A stretch of 64,000 nucleotides of DNA. Source: Phytohabitans aurantiacus (GTDB lineage: Bacteria; Actinomycetota; Actinomycetes; Mycobacteriales; Micromonosporaceae). Below are positions 1-7,578 of the stretch, piece after piece. The stretch lies in the NCBI RefSeq assembly GCF_027923225.1, contig NZ_BSDI01000004.1, forward strand, positions 63,528-127,527. Direction: 5' to 3'. The notes below the pieces were generated by a model. It made no database searches. It had not been told where the DNA came from and saw only the letters and a program-made list of their open reading frames with translations. The position numbers and the translations under genes are program-made. Numbering within the stretch: the first letter of the stretch is position 1; each line of letters opens with the position of its first letter.

Positions 1-449
1 TCGAGCACCTTGATGCCGGTCTCCAGCATCTCGGTCTTGGGCTCCAGGTCGGCGAACGCCGGCGGCTTGCGGTGGATCGTCCAGCGGTCCTTGATCTCGA
101 GCTTCTCGCCCTCCTTGAGGTTGAGGCACTCGCCGATCGCGTTGAACACGTGGCCCTTGGTGATGTCACCCACCGGTACCGAGATCGCCTGGCCGGTGTC
201 GCGCACCTCCGCGCCCCGGACCAGGCCGTCGGTCGGCTGCATCGAGATCGCCCGGATCATGTTGTCGCCCAGGTGCTGGGCGACCTCCAGGGTCAGGGTC
301 TTGTCGCCCTCGGCGAGCGACACGTTGACGTGCAGCGCGTTGAAGATGTCCGGCATCGCGTCGCGCGGGAACTCGGCGTCGACGACCGGGCCGATGACCC
401 GGACCACGCGGCCGGTGCCAGTGGCGGTCTTGGTTTCTACAGCAGTCAT
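1..449 (-). CDS. atpD: F1Fo ATP synthase subunit beta, N-terminal part (cut by window edge)
   Basis: Beta is the catalytic subunit of the F1 head, which makes ATP from ADP and phosphate. Only the first ~149 codons are present; the gene continues beyond base 1. The translation starts MTAVETKTATGTGRVVRV and runs through the N-terminal beta-barrel (VIGPVVDAEFP, a family signature) into the nucleotide-binding domain (TIHRKPPAFADLEPKTEMLETGIK). The P-loop lies outside the window. The start ATG shares one base with the atpG stop (TGATG), which indicates translational coupling. It is the last gene of the atp operon seen here; atpC would be expected beyond the edge. Confidence 0.97.
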   Translation of the reverse strand, partial: MTAVETKTATGTGRVVRVIGPVVDAEFPRDAMPDIFNALHVNVSLAEGDKTLTLEVAQHLGDNMIRAISMQPTDGLVRGAEVRDTGQAISVPVGDITKGHVFNAIGECLNLKEGEKLEIKDRWTIHRKPPAFADLEPKTEMLETGIKVL

Positions 450-1387
450 CACACTTCACTCCCGGCCGCCGCGAGCGCGTTGGCGCCGCCGACGATCTCA
501 CTGATCTCCTGGGTGATCCCGGCCTGCCGCGCGGCGTTCATCTCGCGCGTGTAGTTCTGGATCATCTCTTCCGCGTTGTCGGTCGCGCTCTTCATCGCGC
601 GCCGCCGTGCCGCCGACTCGCTCGCCGCCGACTCGATCAACGCGGCGTAGATGCGCGTGTTGACGTACTTCGGCAGCAGCGCGTCGAGCAGCGCTTCGGC
701 CTCCGGCTCGAACTCGTACGCCGGCAGCAGCCCCGGAGCTGCTTCGCTACGCGGCCGCTCCTCGACCTCCATCGGGCCGATCCGCCGGCAGGTCGGCGTC
801 TGCGTCATCAGCGACTGGAACTGCGTGTACACGATGTGCAGCTCGTCGACGCCGTGCACCCCATCCGGGCCCGGGTGAGCTTCCTCGTCGTCGGCGCCGC
901 TGGCGAACGCCTTGATCAGCGTCTCACCCACCAGGCGCGCGTCGGCGAACGTCGGCTGCTCCGAGAACCCGGTCCAGTTCGCCTCGACGGGCCGGTTGCG
1001 GAACCGGTAGTACGTCACGCCCTTGCGGCCGATGACGTACAGGACCGGCTCCTTGCCGTCGGCCCGCAGCCGCGCGATGAGCGACTCGGCGGTCTTGATC
1101 GCGTTCGAGCTGTAGCCGCCGGCGAGGCCACGGTCGCTCGTGATGACCAGCACGCCGGCCCGCCGCACCCGGGGCCGCTCGACGAGCAGCGGGTGGTCGA
1201 CGTTGGCGTTGGACGCCAGCGCCGTGAGCACGCCGGTGATGGCCTTGGCGTACGGCAGGGACGCCGCCACCCGGGCCTGGGCCTTGGCGATGCGGCTCGT
1301 AGCCACGAGCTCCATCGCCTTGGTGATCTTCTTCATCCCCTTCGCCGAGCGGATCCGCTGGCGAAGGACGCGAACCTGGGCCGCCAT
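449..1387 (-). CDS. atpG: F1Fo ATP synthase subunit gamma
   Basis: Gamma is the central rotor shaft of the F1 sector. The protein has 312 residues, slightly longer than typical bacterial gamma. The N-terminal helix MAAQVRVLRQRIRSAKGMKKITKAMELVA and the C-terminal helix (MKSATDNAEEMIQNYTREMNAARQAGIT...EIVGGANAL) form the coiled-coil shaft and match the family closely. There is an acidic insertion near residue 185 (ASGADDEEAHPGPDG), of the kind seen in actinobacterial gamma subunits. It lies 9 bp downstream of atpA and overlaps atpD by one base. Confidence 0.97.
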   Translation of the reverse strand: MAAQVRVLRQRIRSAKGMKKITKAMELVATSRIAKAQARVAASLPYAKAITGVLTALASNANVDHPLLVERPRVRRAGVLVITSDRGLAGGYSSNAIKTAESLIARLRADGKEPVLYVIGRKGVTYYRFRNRPVEANWTGFSEQPTFADARLVGETLIKAFASGADDEEAHPGPDGVHGVDELHIVYTQFQSLMTQTPTCRRIGPMEVEERPRSEAAPGLLPAYEFEPEAEALLDALLPKYVNTRIYAALIESAASESAARRRAMKSATDNAEEMIQNYTREMNAARQAGITQEISEIVGGANALAAAGSEV

Positions 1388-1396
1388 CGATCGTCC

Positions 1397-3040
1397 CTAC
1401 TGCTTCTCGGGCGGAGTGTTCCGGTACCGGGTGACGGTCTCGTGGTTCTCGTCGCCCTCGAGCGCCTTGGCGTCCGCCTCCTTGCCGATGTGCTTGTCTT
1501 CCTTGGCAAGGAACATCTGCTTGAACTTGGCGATGGCCTCGTCGAGCGTCGAGATGATCTCGTCATCCCAGTTGTTGTCGGCGACCGACTGGAGCGTGCC
1601 CTTGTACGAGTGGCGCAGGAACTCCAGGAACTCCGCCTCGAAGCGCCGGATCTCGCCGACCGGGATGTCGTCCAGCTTGCCCTCGGTGCCGGCCCACACC
1701 GACACCACCTGCTCGTCGACCGGGTACGGCGTGTAGTTCGGCTGCTTCAGCAGCTCGACCAGGCGCGCACCGCGCTCCAGCTGGGCACGCGACGCCTTGT
1801 CCAGGTCGGACGCGAAGGCGGCGAAGGACTCCAGTTCGCGGTACTGGGCGAGGTCCAGCCGGAGCCGGCCAGCGACCTTCTTCATCGGCTTGACCTGCGC
1901 GGCGCCACCGACCCGGGAGACCGAGGTGCCGACGTTGATCGCCGGACGGACGCCCTGGTTGAACAGGTCGGACTCCAGGAAGATCTGGCCGTCGGTGATC
2001 GAGATGACGTTGGTCGGGATGAACGCCGAGATGTCGTTCGCCTTGGTCTCGATGATCGGCAGACCGGTCATCGAGCCCGCGCCCATCTCGTCGGAGAGCT
2101 TCGCGCAGCGCTCCAGAAGACGCGAGTGCAAGTAGAAGACGTCACCGGGGTACGCCTCGCGGCCCGGCGGGCGGCGCAGCAGCAGCGACACGGCACGGTA
2201 CGCCTCGGCCTGCTTGCTCAGGTCGTCGAAGACGATGAGCACGTGCTTGCCGCCGTACATCCAGTGCTGGCCGATCGACGAGCCGGCGTACGGGGCGATG
2301 TACTTGAAGCCGGCCGGGTCGGAGGCGGGCGACGCGACGATGGTGGTGTACTCCATCGCGCCGTGCTCTTCGAGGATGCCCTTCACCGACGCGATCGTGG
2401 ACGCCTTCTGGCCGATCGCGACGTAGATGCAGCGCACCTGCTTCTTCGGGTCGCCCGACTGCCAGTTCGCCCGCTGGTTGAGGATCGTGTCGATCGCGAC
2501 CGTGGTCTTGCCGGTCTTGCGGTCGCCGATGATGAGCTGGCGCTGGCCCCGGCCGATTGCGGTCATCGCGTCGATGGCCTTGATGCCGGTCTGCAGCGCC
2601 TCGCTGACGCCCTGCCGGGCCATCACGTTCGGCGCCTGGAGCTCCAGCTCGCGGAAGCCCTCGTTTTCGATGTCGCCGAGGCCGTCGATCGGCTCGCCGA
2701 GCGCGTTGACCACGCGACCCAGGAACTTGTCGCCTACGGGCACGGAGAGCACCCGGCCGGTGCGCTTGACGCGCTGACCCTCCTCGATGCCGGCGAATTC
2801 GCCGAGGATCACGACACCGATCTCGCGGACGTCGAGGTTCAGCGCCACGCCCAGCGTGCCGTCCTCGAACTCCAGCAGCTCGTTGGCCATGGTCGAGGGC
2901 AGGCCCTCGACGTGGGCGATGCCGTCGCCGGCATCGGCGACGGTGCCGACCTCCTCGCGGGAGATGTCGGGCGAATAGGAAGAGACATAGCGCTCGAGAG
3001 CGCCGCGGATCTCCTCCGACGAGATGGTCAGCTCGGCCAT
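1397..3040 (-). CDS. atpA: F1Fo ATP synthase subunit alpha
   Basis: Alpha is the non-catalytic nucleotide-binding subunit of F1. At 547 residues the length is normal. The Walker A motif GDRKTGKT is at residues 172-179, and the alpha signature PAINVGTSVSRVGG is present in the second half. The C-terminal ~35 residues are an acidic/basic tail (FLAKEDKHIGKEADAKALEGDENHETV), common in actinomycete alpha chains. The start MAELTISSEEIRGALERY fits the family. It sits between atpH (57 bp upstream) and atpG (9 bp downstream). Confidence 0.98.
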   Translation of the reverse strand: MAELTISSEEIRGALERYVSSYSPDISREEVGTVADAGDGIAHVEGLPSTMANELLEFEDGTLGVALNLDVREIGVVILGEFAGIEEGQRVKRTGRVLSVPVGDKFLGRVVNALGEPIDGLGDIENEGFRELELQAPNVMARQGVSEALQTGIKAIDAMTAIGRGQRQLIIGDRKTGKTTVAIDTILNQRANWQSGDPKKQVRCIYVAIGQKASTIASVKGILEEHGAMEYTTIVASPASDPAGFKYIAPYAGSSIGQHWMYGGKHVLIVFDDLSKQAEAYRAVSLLLRRPPGREAYPGDVFYLHSRLLERCAKLSDEMGAGSMTGLPIIETKANDISAFIPTNVISITDGQIFLESDLFNQGVRPAINVGTSVSRVGGAAQVKPMKKVAGRLRLDLAQYRELESFAAFASDLDKASRAQLERGARLVELLKQPNYTPYPVDEQVVSVWAGTEGKLDDIPVGEIRRFEAEFLEFLRHSYKGTLQSVADNNWDDEIISTLDEAIAKFKQMFLAKEDKHIGKEADAKALEGDENHETVTRYRNTPPEKQ

Positions 3041-3097
3041 CCTCTGCTTCCTTCTGCCTATGGGAACCGTGGAGTGCTTCTGGGTTCGACGTACGGT

Positions 3098-3919
3098 CTA
3101 GCGCTTCGCGAGCGCGTTTCGGGTGTCGGTGAGCCGGCGCAGGACCGTCCCGTCGTACAGGTCGGCTCCGACCTGGACGCTCATCCCGCCGAGGATCTCC
3201 GGTTGCACGATCTGCTTGACGGAGACCTCTCGACCGTACAGTTCCGAGAGCTTGGCGCCCAGGCGGCGCTCATCCTCGTCACTGAGCGGGGCCGCGACGG
3301 TGACGTACGCGACCTGCCGGTCACGCCGCTCTGCCGACAGCTCGACCAGCCGGGTCAGCGCGGCCTCGAAGGAACGCCCGCCGAAACCGCCGAGCGCCAC
3401 CTCCACCAGCCGGACCGTGGCCGGCTTGGCCTTGCCCGACAGGAGCGCCCGGGCCAGTTCGGCCCGCTGCGCCGCCGGCGCGACCACGTCGCCCAGCGCA
3501 CCCGCGAGTCGCGGATCGCCCGCGACGAGCTGGCCGAAGCGGAACAGCTCGTCTTCGACCTCACCGAGGTCGCCGGCGCGATCGGCGCTGGCCAGCAGCG
3601 CCTCGACGCCCAGCCGCTCGCTGGCCTCCAGCAGCTCAGACGGCGCCGACCAGCGGCCGTCGACGAGCGCGGTGACCAGCTTGAGGCTGGCGTCGCCGAC
3701 CTTGCCGCCGAGCAGGCTGCGAACCAGCTCGGTGCGGTCTTCGACCGGGCGGGCCGGGTCGGACAGCGCCCGGCGCAACCGCGGCTCGCGCCGCAGCAGC
3801 TCGGCCACGGCCAGCAGCTCGTCGGCGACGCCCGCGATGCTTTCCGGCTTGGCCCTGCGGGCGTACGCCTCCAGCCGCTCGGCGGCGGCGGCGTACGACT
3901 CCCGGCTGGCGGCCTGCAT
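3098..3919 (-). CDS. atpH: F1Fo ATP synthase subunit delta
   Basis: Delta is the peripheral-stalk subunit that joins F1 to the b subunit. At 273 residues it is the long actinobacterial form; other bacteria have about 180. The C-terminal signature is seen as ...VSVKQIVQPEILGGMSVQVGADLYDGTVLRRLTDTRNALAKR, given here only for its key residues: a Gly-Gly-Met turn followed by DLYDGTV. Its ATG overlaps the atpF stop by one base (TGATG), so the two are likely translationally coupled. Confidence 0.96.
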   Translation of the reverse strand: MQAASRESYAAAAERLEAYARRAKPESIAGVADELLAVAELLRREPRLRRALSDPARPVEDRTELVRSLLGGKVGDASLKLVTALVDGRWSAPSELLEASERLGVEALLASADRAGDLGEVEDELFRFGQLVAGDPRLAGALGDVVAPAAQRAELARALLSGKAKPATVRLVEVALGGFGGRSFEAALTRLVELSAERRDRQVAYVTVAAPLSDEDERRLGAKLSELYGREVSVKQIVQPEILGGMSVQVGADLYDGTVLRRLTDTRNALAKR

Positions 3920-4455
3920 CAGCGCGCCCCGGCGCTTTCGAGGTCGCTCAGGAACCGCTCGACGGTGCCCTTGCGGCGGGCCTCGTCGGCCAGCGACTCA
4001 CCCACGATCTTGCTCGCCAGGTCGACCGCGATGGTGCCGACCTCGGCACGCAGCTCCCGGACGATGGTCTGGCGCTCGGCGGCGAGCTGCTCCTTGCCGG
4101 CCGCGATGATGCGGTCGGACTCTTCTCGCGCCTTTGCCAGGACGTCCTGGCGGATGCCCTCGGCGTCAGCGCGCGCGTCGTCGCGGATCCGGGCGGCGTC
4201 GGTGCGCGCCTCGGCCAGCTGGGCCTTGTACTGCTCGAGGAGCTGGTTGGCCTCGGCCTGCGCCGACTCCGCCCGCTTGATCCCACCCTCGATGGCCTCG
4301 ACCCGCGCCTTGAAGGTCTGCTCCATGCGAGGGAACACGAACTTCATCAGCACGTAGCAGAGGATCGCGAACGCGATCGTGCCGATCACGATCTCTTGCC
4401 AGATCGGGATGATCGGGTTGTGCTCCTCGCCCCCCTCGGCGGCGAAAACGAACAT
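3919..4455 (-). CDS. atpF: F1Fo ATP synthase subunit b
   Basis: This is the peripheral-stalk membrane subunit. In its 178 residues one transmembrane helix (about residues 17-38, PIWQEIVIGTIAFAILCYVL) is followed by a long charged helix rich in Ala, Glu, Arg and Lys that dimerises as a right-handed coiled coil. The motif KARVEAIEGGIKRAESAQAEA is typical of bacterial b. It lies between atpE (27 bp upstream) and atpH (one-base overlap). Confidence 0.96.
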   Translation of the reverse strand: MFVFAAEGGEEHNPIIPIWQEIVIGTIAFAILCYVLMKFVFPRMEQTFKARVEAIEGGIKRAESAQAEANQLLEQYKAQLAEARTDAARIRDDARADAEGIRQDVLAKAREESDRIIAAGKEQLAAERQTIVRELRAEVGTIAVDLASKIVGESLADEARRKGTVERFLSDLESAGAR

Positions 4456-4482
4456 GGCTACCTCCCGGTCAGGGATGGCTGG

Positions 4483-4710
4483 CTAGTTGCCAGCCCAGAC
4501 GAAGCCGAACGCGACGCCCAGCAGCGCGAGCGCCTCGACCACGGCGAAGCCGATCCAGACGTACGGCAGGGTCAGCCGCGACGACTCGGGCTGGCGAGCG
4601 GTCGACTGGATGTAGCTGGCGAAGACCAGACCCACGCCGATGCCGGGGCCGATGGCCGCGAGACCGTAACCGATGGCGGCGGTGCTGCCAGTTACTTCGG
4701 CGAGCAACAT
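4483..4710 (-). CDS. atpE: F1Fo ATP synthase subunit c
   Basis: This is the proteolipid that forms the proton-driven Fo ring. The 75 residues make two membrane helices with a polar loop (ARQPES, residues 38-43). The first helix carries the tight-packing GPGIGVG motif (residues 21-27), and Glu59 in the second helix (FAVVEALAL) is the proton-binding carboxylate. The ATG at 4710 is preceded by a good purine-rich site (AGGAGGAAAG read on the minus strand). Confidence 0.97.
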   Translation of the reverse strand: MLLAEVTGSTAAIGYGLAAIGPGIGVGLVFASYIQSTARQPESSRLTLPYVWIGFAVVEALALLGVAFGFVWAGN

Positions 4711-4773
4711 GTGTGCTTTCCTCCTGGTTATCGCGCGTGTACCTCACGCGCGGACGACGATGACCTTTACGAA

Positions 4774-5553
4774 TCAGTGCTCTTCGGCGAGCGCACCCTG
4801 TACGTAGCTGGCCGTCAGGACCGTGAAGACGTATGCCTGCAGGATGACCACCAGCGCCTCGAGGAACGTCAGCGCGACCGTCATCAGCCAGGACACCAGC
4901 GAGACCGGCGCCAGCCATGCGCTCGAGTTCAGCATCACGAACCCGCCCAGCGTGAACACCAGCAGGATCATGTGGCCGGCGAACATGTTGGCGAAGAGAC
5001 GGACCGCCAGCGTGAACGGGCGGAACAGGAACGTCGAGGCGAACTCGATCGGCACCAGGAGCGGCAGGATGTACCACGGCGCCGGGGGAATCAGGGACGC
5101 CTTCATGTACTTGGCGAAGCCGTGCTGGCGGATGCCGACGTAGTTGAAGAGCACGTAGCTGATCACCGCGAGGATCGTCGGGAACGCGATGTGCGAGTTC
5201 GGCGACATCTGGATGCCCGGGATGATCCCGAAGAGGTTAGTGAGCAGCACGAAGCAGAACAGGGTGGTCAGGTATGGCGCGAAGCGCACGCCATCGTGCC
5301 CGATCATGTCCTTGGCGATGTTGTTCCGCACGAACCCGTAGATCGACTCAGCCAGCCACTGCTTCTTCGTCGGCACGAGCTGCGGGTTGCGGTAGGTCAC
5401 CAGGAAGAACACGATCAGCGCCGCCGCGGCGACCCAGATCAGGATCGTTACCTTGGTCAGCCAGGGGTATGCGCCGTCGACCACGGAGGGCAGATAGAAG
5501 TCGTTGACGCTCGGTGGCCACGGGACCTCGCTCCCGAGACTCAATGCGCTCAT
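4774..5553 (-). CDS. atpB: F1Fo ATP synthase subunit a
   Basis: This Fo stator subunit forms the two proton half-channels. It has 259 residues and five to six hydrophobic helices. The essential arginine is Arg185 in TLAVRLFANMFAGH, the family signature. It is followed 63 bp later by atpE. The start MSALSLGSEVPWPPSVNDF fits actinobacterial a subunits. Confidence 0.97.
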   Translation of the reverse strand: MSALSLGSEVPWPPSVNDFYLPSVVDGAYPWLTKVTILIWVAAAALIVFFLVTYRNPQLVPTKKQWLAESIYGFVRNNIAKDMIGHDGVRFAPYLTTLFCFVLLTNLFGIIPGIQMSPNSHIAFPTILAVISYVLFNYVGIRQHGFAKYMKASLIPPAPWYILPLLVPIEFASTFLFRPFTLAVRLFANMFAGHMILLVFTLGGFVMLNSSAWLAPVSLVSWLMTVALTFLEALVVILQAYVFTVLTASYVQGALAEEH

Positions 5554-5563
5554 TGGTCCTCCT

Positions 5564-5776
5564 CTAGGCGCCGAGCCGGCGGGCGATCAGGTAGACGCCA
5601 CCCGCCGCGCCGACAATCGCTCCGATCCCGATGGGAACCCCGCCGAGATCGAACCAACGGTCGACCAGCCAACCGATGAAACCCCACACCGCGATACCGG
5701 TAATGAGGTATCCAATCGCCACCCAGCCCTGACCGGCTCCGCCGTCAGGTTGTTGGGGGGATTGGTCACCGGCCAT
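5564..5776 (-). CDS. AtpZ/AtpI-like small membrane protein of the ATP synthase operon
   Basis: About 70 residues from the chosen start MAGDQSPQ; an ATG five codons upstream (5791) is the alternative, and neither has a clear ribosome site. There are two transmembrane helices (WVAIGYLITGIAVWGFIGWLVD and IGIGAIVGAAGGVYLIA) with WLVDRWFD between them. This arrangement is found in small AtpZ/AtpI proteins encoded just before atpB, which help assemble the c-ring or supply Mg2+. It is 10 bp upstream of atpB. The family assignment comes from topology, motif and position. Confidence 0.8.
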   Translation of the reverse strand: MAGDQSPQQPDGGAGQGWVAIGYLITGIAVWGFIGWLVDRWFDLGGVPIGIGAIVGAAGGVYLIARRLGA

Positions 5777-5881
5777 GACGCGGCGAACCATATCAGGCGC
5801 GCTGCCGGCGGATACGACTCACCCCCCACGCAAGGCACTTGTGCGGGCGCCGGGGATACTGGAGTCGTCTGTGCCCGTACG

Positions 5882-6301
5882 CTACTCCTCGATCGCCACT
5901 CCCGGGCCCCGGCTAGCCGGCCAGATTTTCGTAATCCACCAAATGTGCACGCCGGTCCACGCGACGACGCCCGCCGCGACGCCCCAACCCATCGGCACCA
6001 ATCCGGCCCAGTCAGCCGTCGCGACGATCATCATCACGCCGCCTAGCAGGCTGTACTTCGCTACGTAGATGCCCAGCCCAAAGGGCAGAACGAGCTGCGG
6101 GTTGATGCCGTCGGCCCACGCGAGGACCACAGTGGAGACCGTGTAGCTGGCAGTGACGAGCGCCACTCCCACCGCCGCGCCGAGCGCGCCGGCCGCGCCG
6201 CGCGTCAATCCGCCGATGATGGCCGCGCCGACCATCACGACCGCCGACGCGGCGAGCAACACGGGCAAGTGGCGAAGGCGCCACCGTCGGTCACTGTTCA
6301 T
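5882..6301 (-). CDS. ATP synthase I-like membrane protein
   Basis: 139 residues with four predicted membrane helices (VLLAASAVVMVGAAIIGGL; ALGAAVGVALVTASYTVSTVVLAW; LVLPFGLGIYVAKYSLLGGVMMIV; GWGVAAGVVAWTGVHIWWITKIW). It has the size and place of the AtpI protein that leads actinobacterial atp operons. Its ATG overlaps the glyA stop by four bases (ATGA). The 105 bp to the next gene could hold an internal atp promoter. The exact role is inferred from context. Confidence 0.7.
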   Translation of the reverse strand: MNSDRRWRLRHLPVLLAASAVVMVGAAIIGGLTRGAAGALGAAVGVALVTASYTVSTVVLAWADGINPQLVLPFGLGIYVAKYSLLGGVMMIVATADWAGLVPMGWGVAAGVVAWTGVHIWWITKIWPASRGPGVAIEE

Positions 6302-7578
6302 CGCGGATACGCCGGAAATTTGTGTACCAGATCTGCCACTTCTGCCCTTATTTGGCTGGTTTCATCCGGGTCGTCGTCCGCTCGTACCGCCCGCGCGATG
6401 AGCGACGCGATCTGCCGCATCTCGCCCTCGCGCATGCCCTGGGTCGTGACGCTCGGCGTGCCGACCCGTACGCCGGAGGCCACCATCGGCTTCTGCGGGT
6501 CGTACGGGATCGCGTTCTTGTTCAACGTGATCCCGGCCGCGTCGCACCGCGCCTCCGCGTCCCGCCCGGTCACGTCGAGGTCGCGCAGGTCGATCAGGGC
6601 CAGGTGCGTGTCGGTGCCGCCCGACACCGGGCGCATGCCTTCGCTTTCCAGCCCAGCGGCCAGCGCCTGGGCGTTCTTCACCACCTGCGCGGCGTACGTC
6701 TGGAACTCCGGCAGTGCCGCCTCGCGCAGCGCGACCGCCTTGGCGGCCACCGCGTGCATCAGCGGGCCGCCCTGCACGAACGGGAACACCGCCTTGTCGA
6801 CGCGCTGCGCCAGCCCCGCGCGGCACAGGATCATGCCGCCGCGTGGACCGCGCAGGACCTTGTGGGTGGTGAAGGTCACGACGTCGGCGTAGGGCACCGG
6901 CGACGGGATCGCCTTGCCCGCCACCAGGCCGATGAAGTGGGCGGCGTCGACGAGCAGGTACGCACCGACCTCGTCGGCGATCTGGCGGAACCGCGCGAAG
7001 TCGATGAGGCGCGGGTACGCGGTCGCACCGCAGATGATCATCTTGGGCTGGTGAGCGACCGCGAGTTCGCGTACCTCGTCGTAGTCGATCAGCTCGGTTT
7101 CCCGGTCGACGGTGTATCCGACCGTGGCGAACCATTTGCCGGAAAAGTTCACCTTGCTGCCGTGGGTGAGGTGCCCGCCGTGCGGCAGGTCCATCGCCAG
7201 TACCGTGTCGCCGGGCTGGAGCAGCGCGGCGTACGCGGCCAGGTTGGCGCTGGCACCGCTATGCGGCTGGAGGTTGGCGTGCTCGGCGCCGAACAGCTCC
7301 TTCGCCCGCTCGATGCCCAGCTCCTCGGCCTTGTCCACCTCGGCGCAGCCACCGTAGTACCGCCGAGCGGGGTACCCCTCGGCGTACTTGTTGGTGAGCG
7401 TCGAGCCGAGCGCCGCCAGCACGGCCGGCGACGTGAGGTTTTCGCTCGCGATCAGCTGGAGCCCGGAGCGCACCCGCTCCAACTCGCCCAGGACCACCTG
7501 GGCGATCTCCGGATCGACCGCCTCGAGCTGGGCAAAGTCCGGACCCCAGAATGTGCTCCCTGCCGGCCGTTCGCTCAT
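6298..7578 (-). CDS. glyA: Serine hydroxymethyltransferase
   Basis: A cytoplasmic PLP enzyme that interconverts serine plus tetrahydrofolate with glycine plus 5,10-methylene-THF, feeding one-carbon metabolism. It has 426 residues. The PLP lysine is Lys240 in VVTFTTHKVLRGPRGG, and the substrate-site segments IASEN (43-47) and YAEGYPARRYYGG are intact. Both ends overlap neighbours by four bases (ATGA): the start with the end of the PBP gene, the stop with the start of the AtpI-like gene. It may therefore be cotranscribed with both. Confidence 0.97.
   Translation of the reverse strand: MSERPAGSTFWGPDFAQLEAVDPEIAQVVLGELERVRSGLQLIASENLTSPAVLAALGSTLTNKYAEGYPARRYYGGCAEVDKAEELGIERAKELFGAEHANLQPHSGASANLAAYAALLQPGDTVLAMDLPHGGHLTHGSKVNFSGKWFATVGYTVDRETELIDYDEVRELAVAHQPKMIICGATAYPRLIDFARFRQIADEVGAYLLVDAAHFIGLVAGKAIPSPVPYADVVTFTTHKVLRGPRGGMILCRAGLAQRVDKAVFPFVQGGPLMHAVAAKAVALREAALPEFQTYAAQVVKNAQALAAGLESEGMRPVSGGTDTHLALIDLRDLDVTGRDAEARCDAAGITLNKNAIPYDPQKPMVASGVRVGTPSVTTQGMREGEMRQIASLIARAVRADDDPDETSQIRAEVADLVHKFPAYPR

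Noticed and set aside
836..4357. A 1,173-codon open frame on the plus strand across the atp operon
   Set aside because: It is the antisense of atpG-atpA-atpH-atpF in a high-GC genome, with Arg/Asp/Leu-rich composition and no family motif. Each minus-strand gene has strong motifs.
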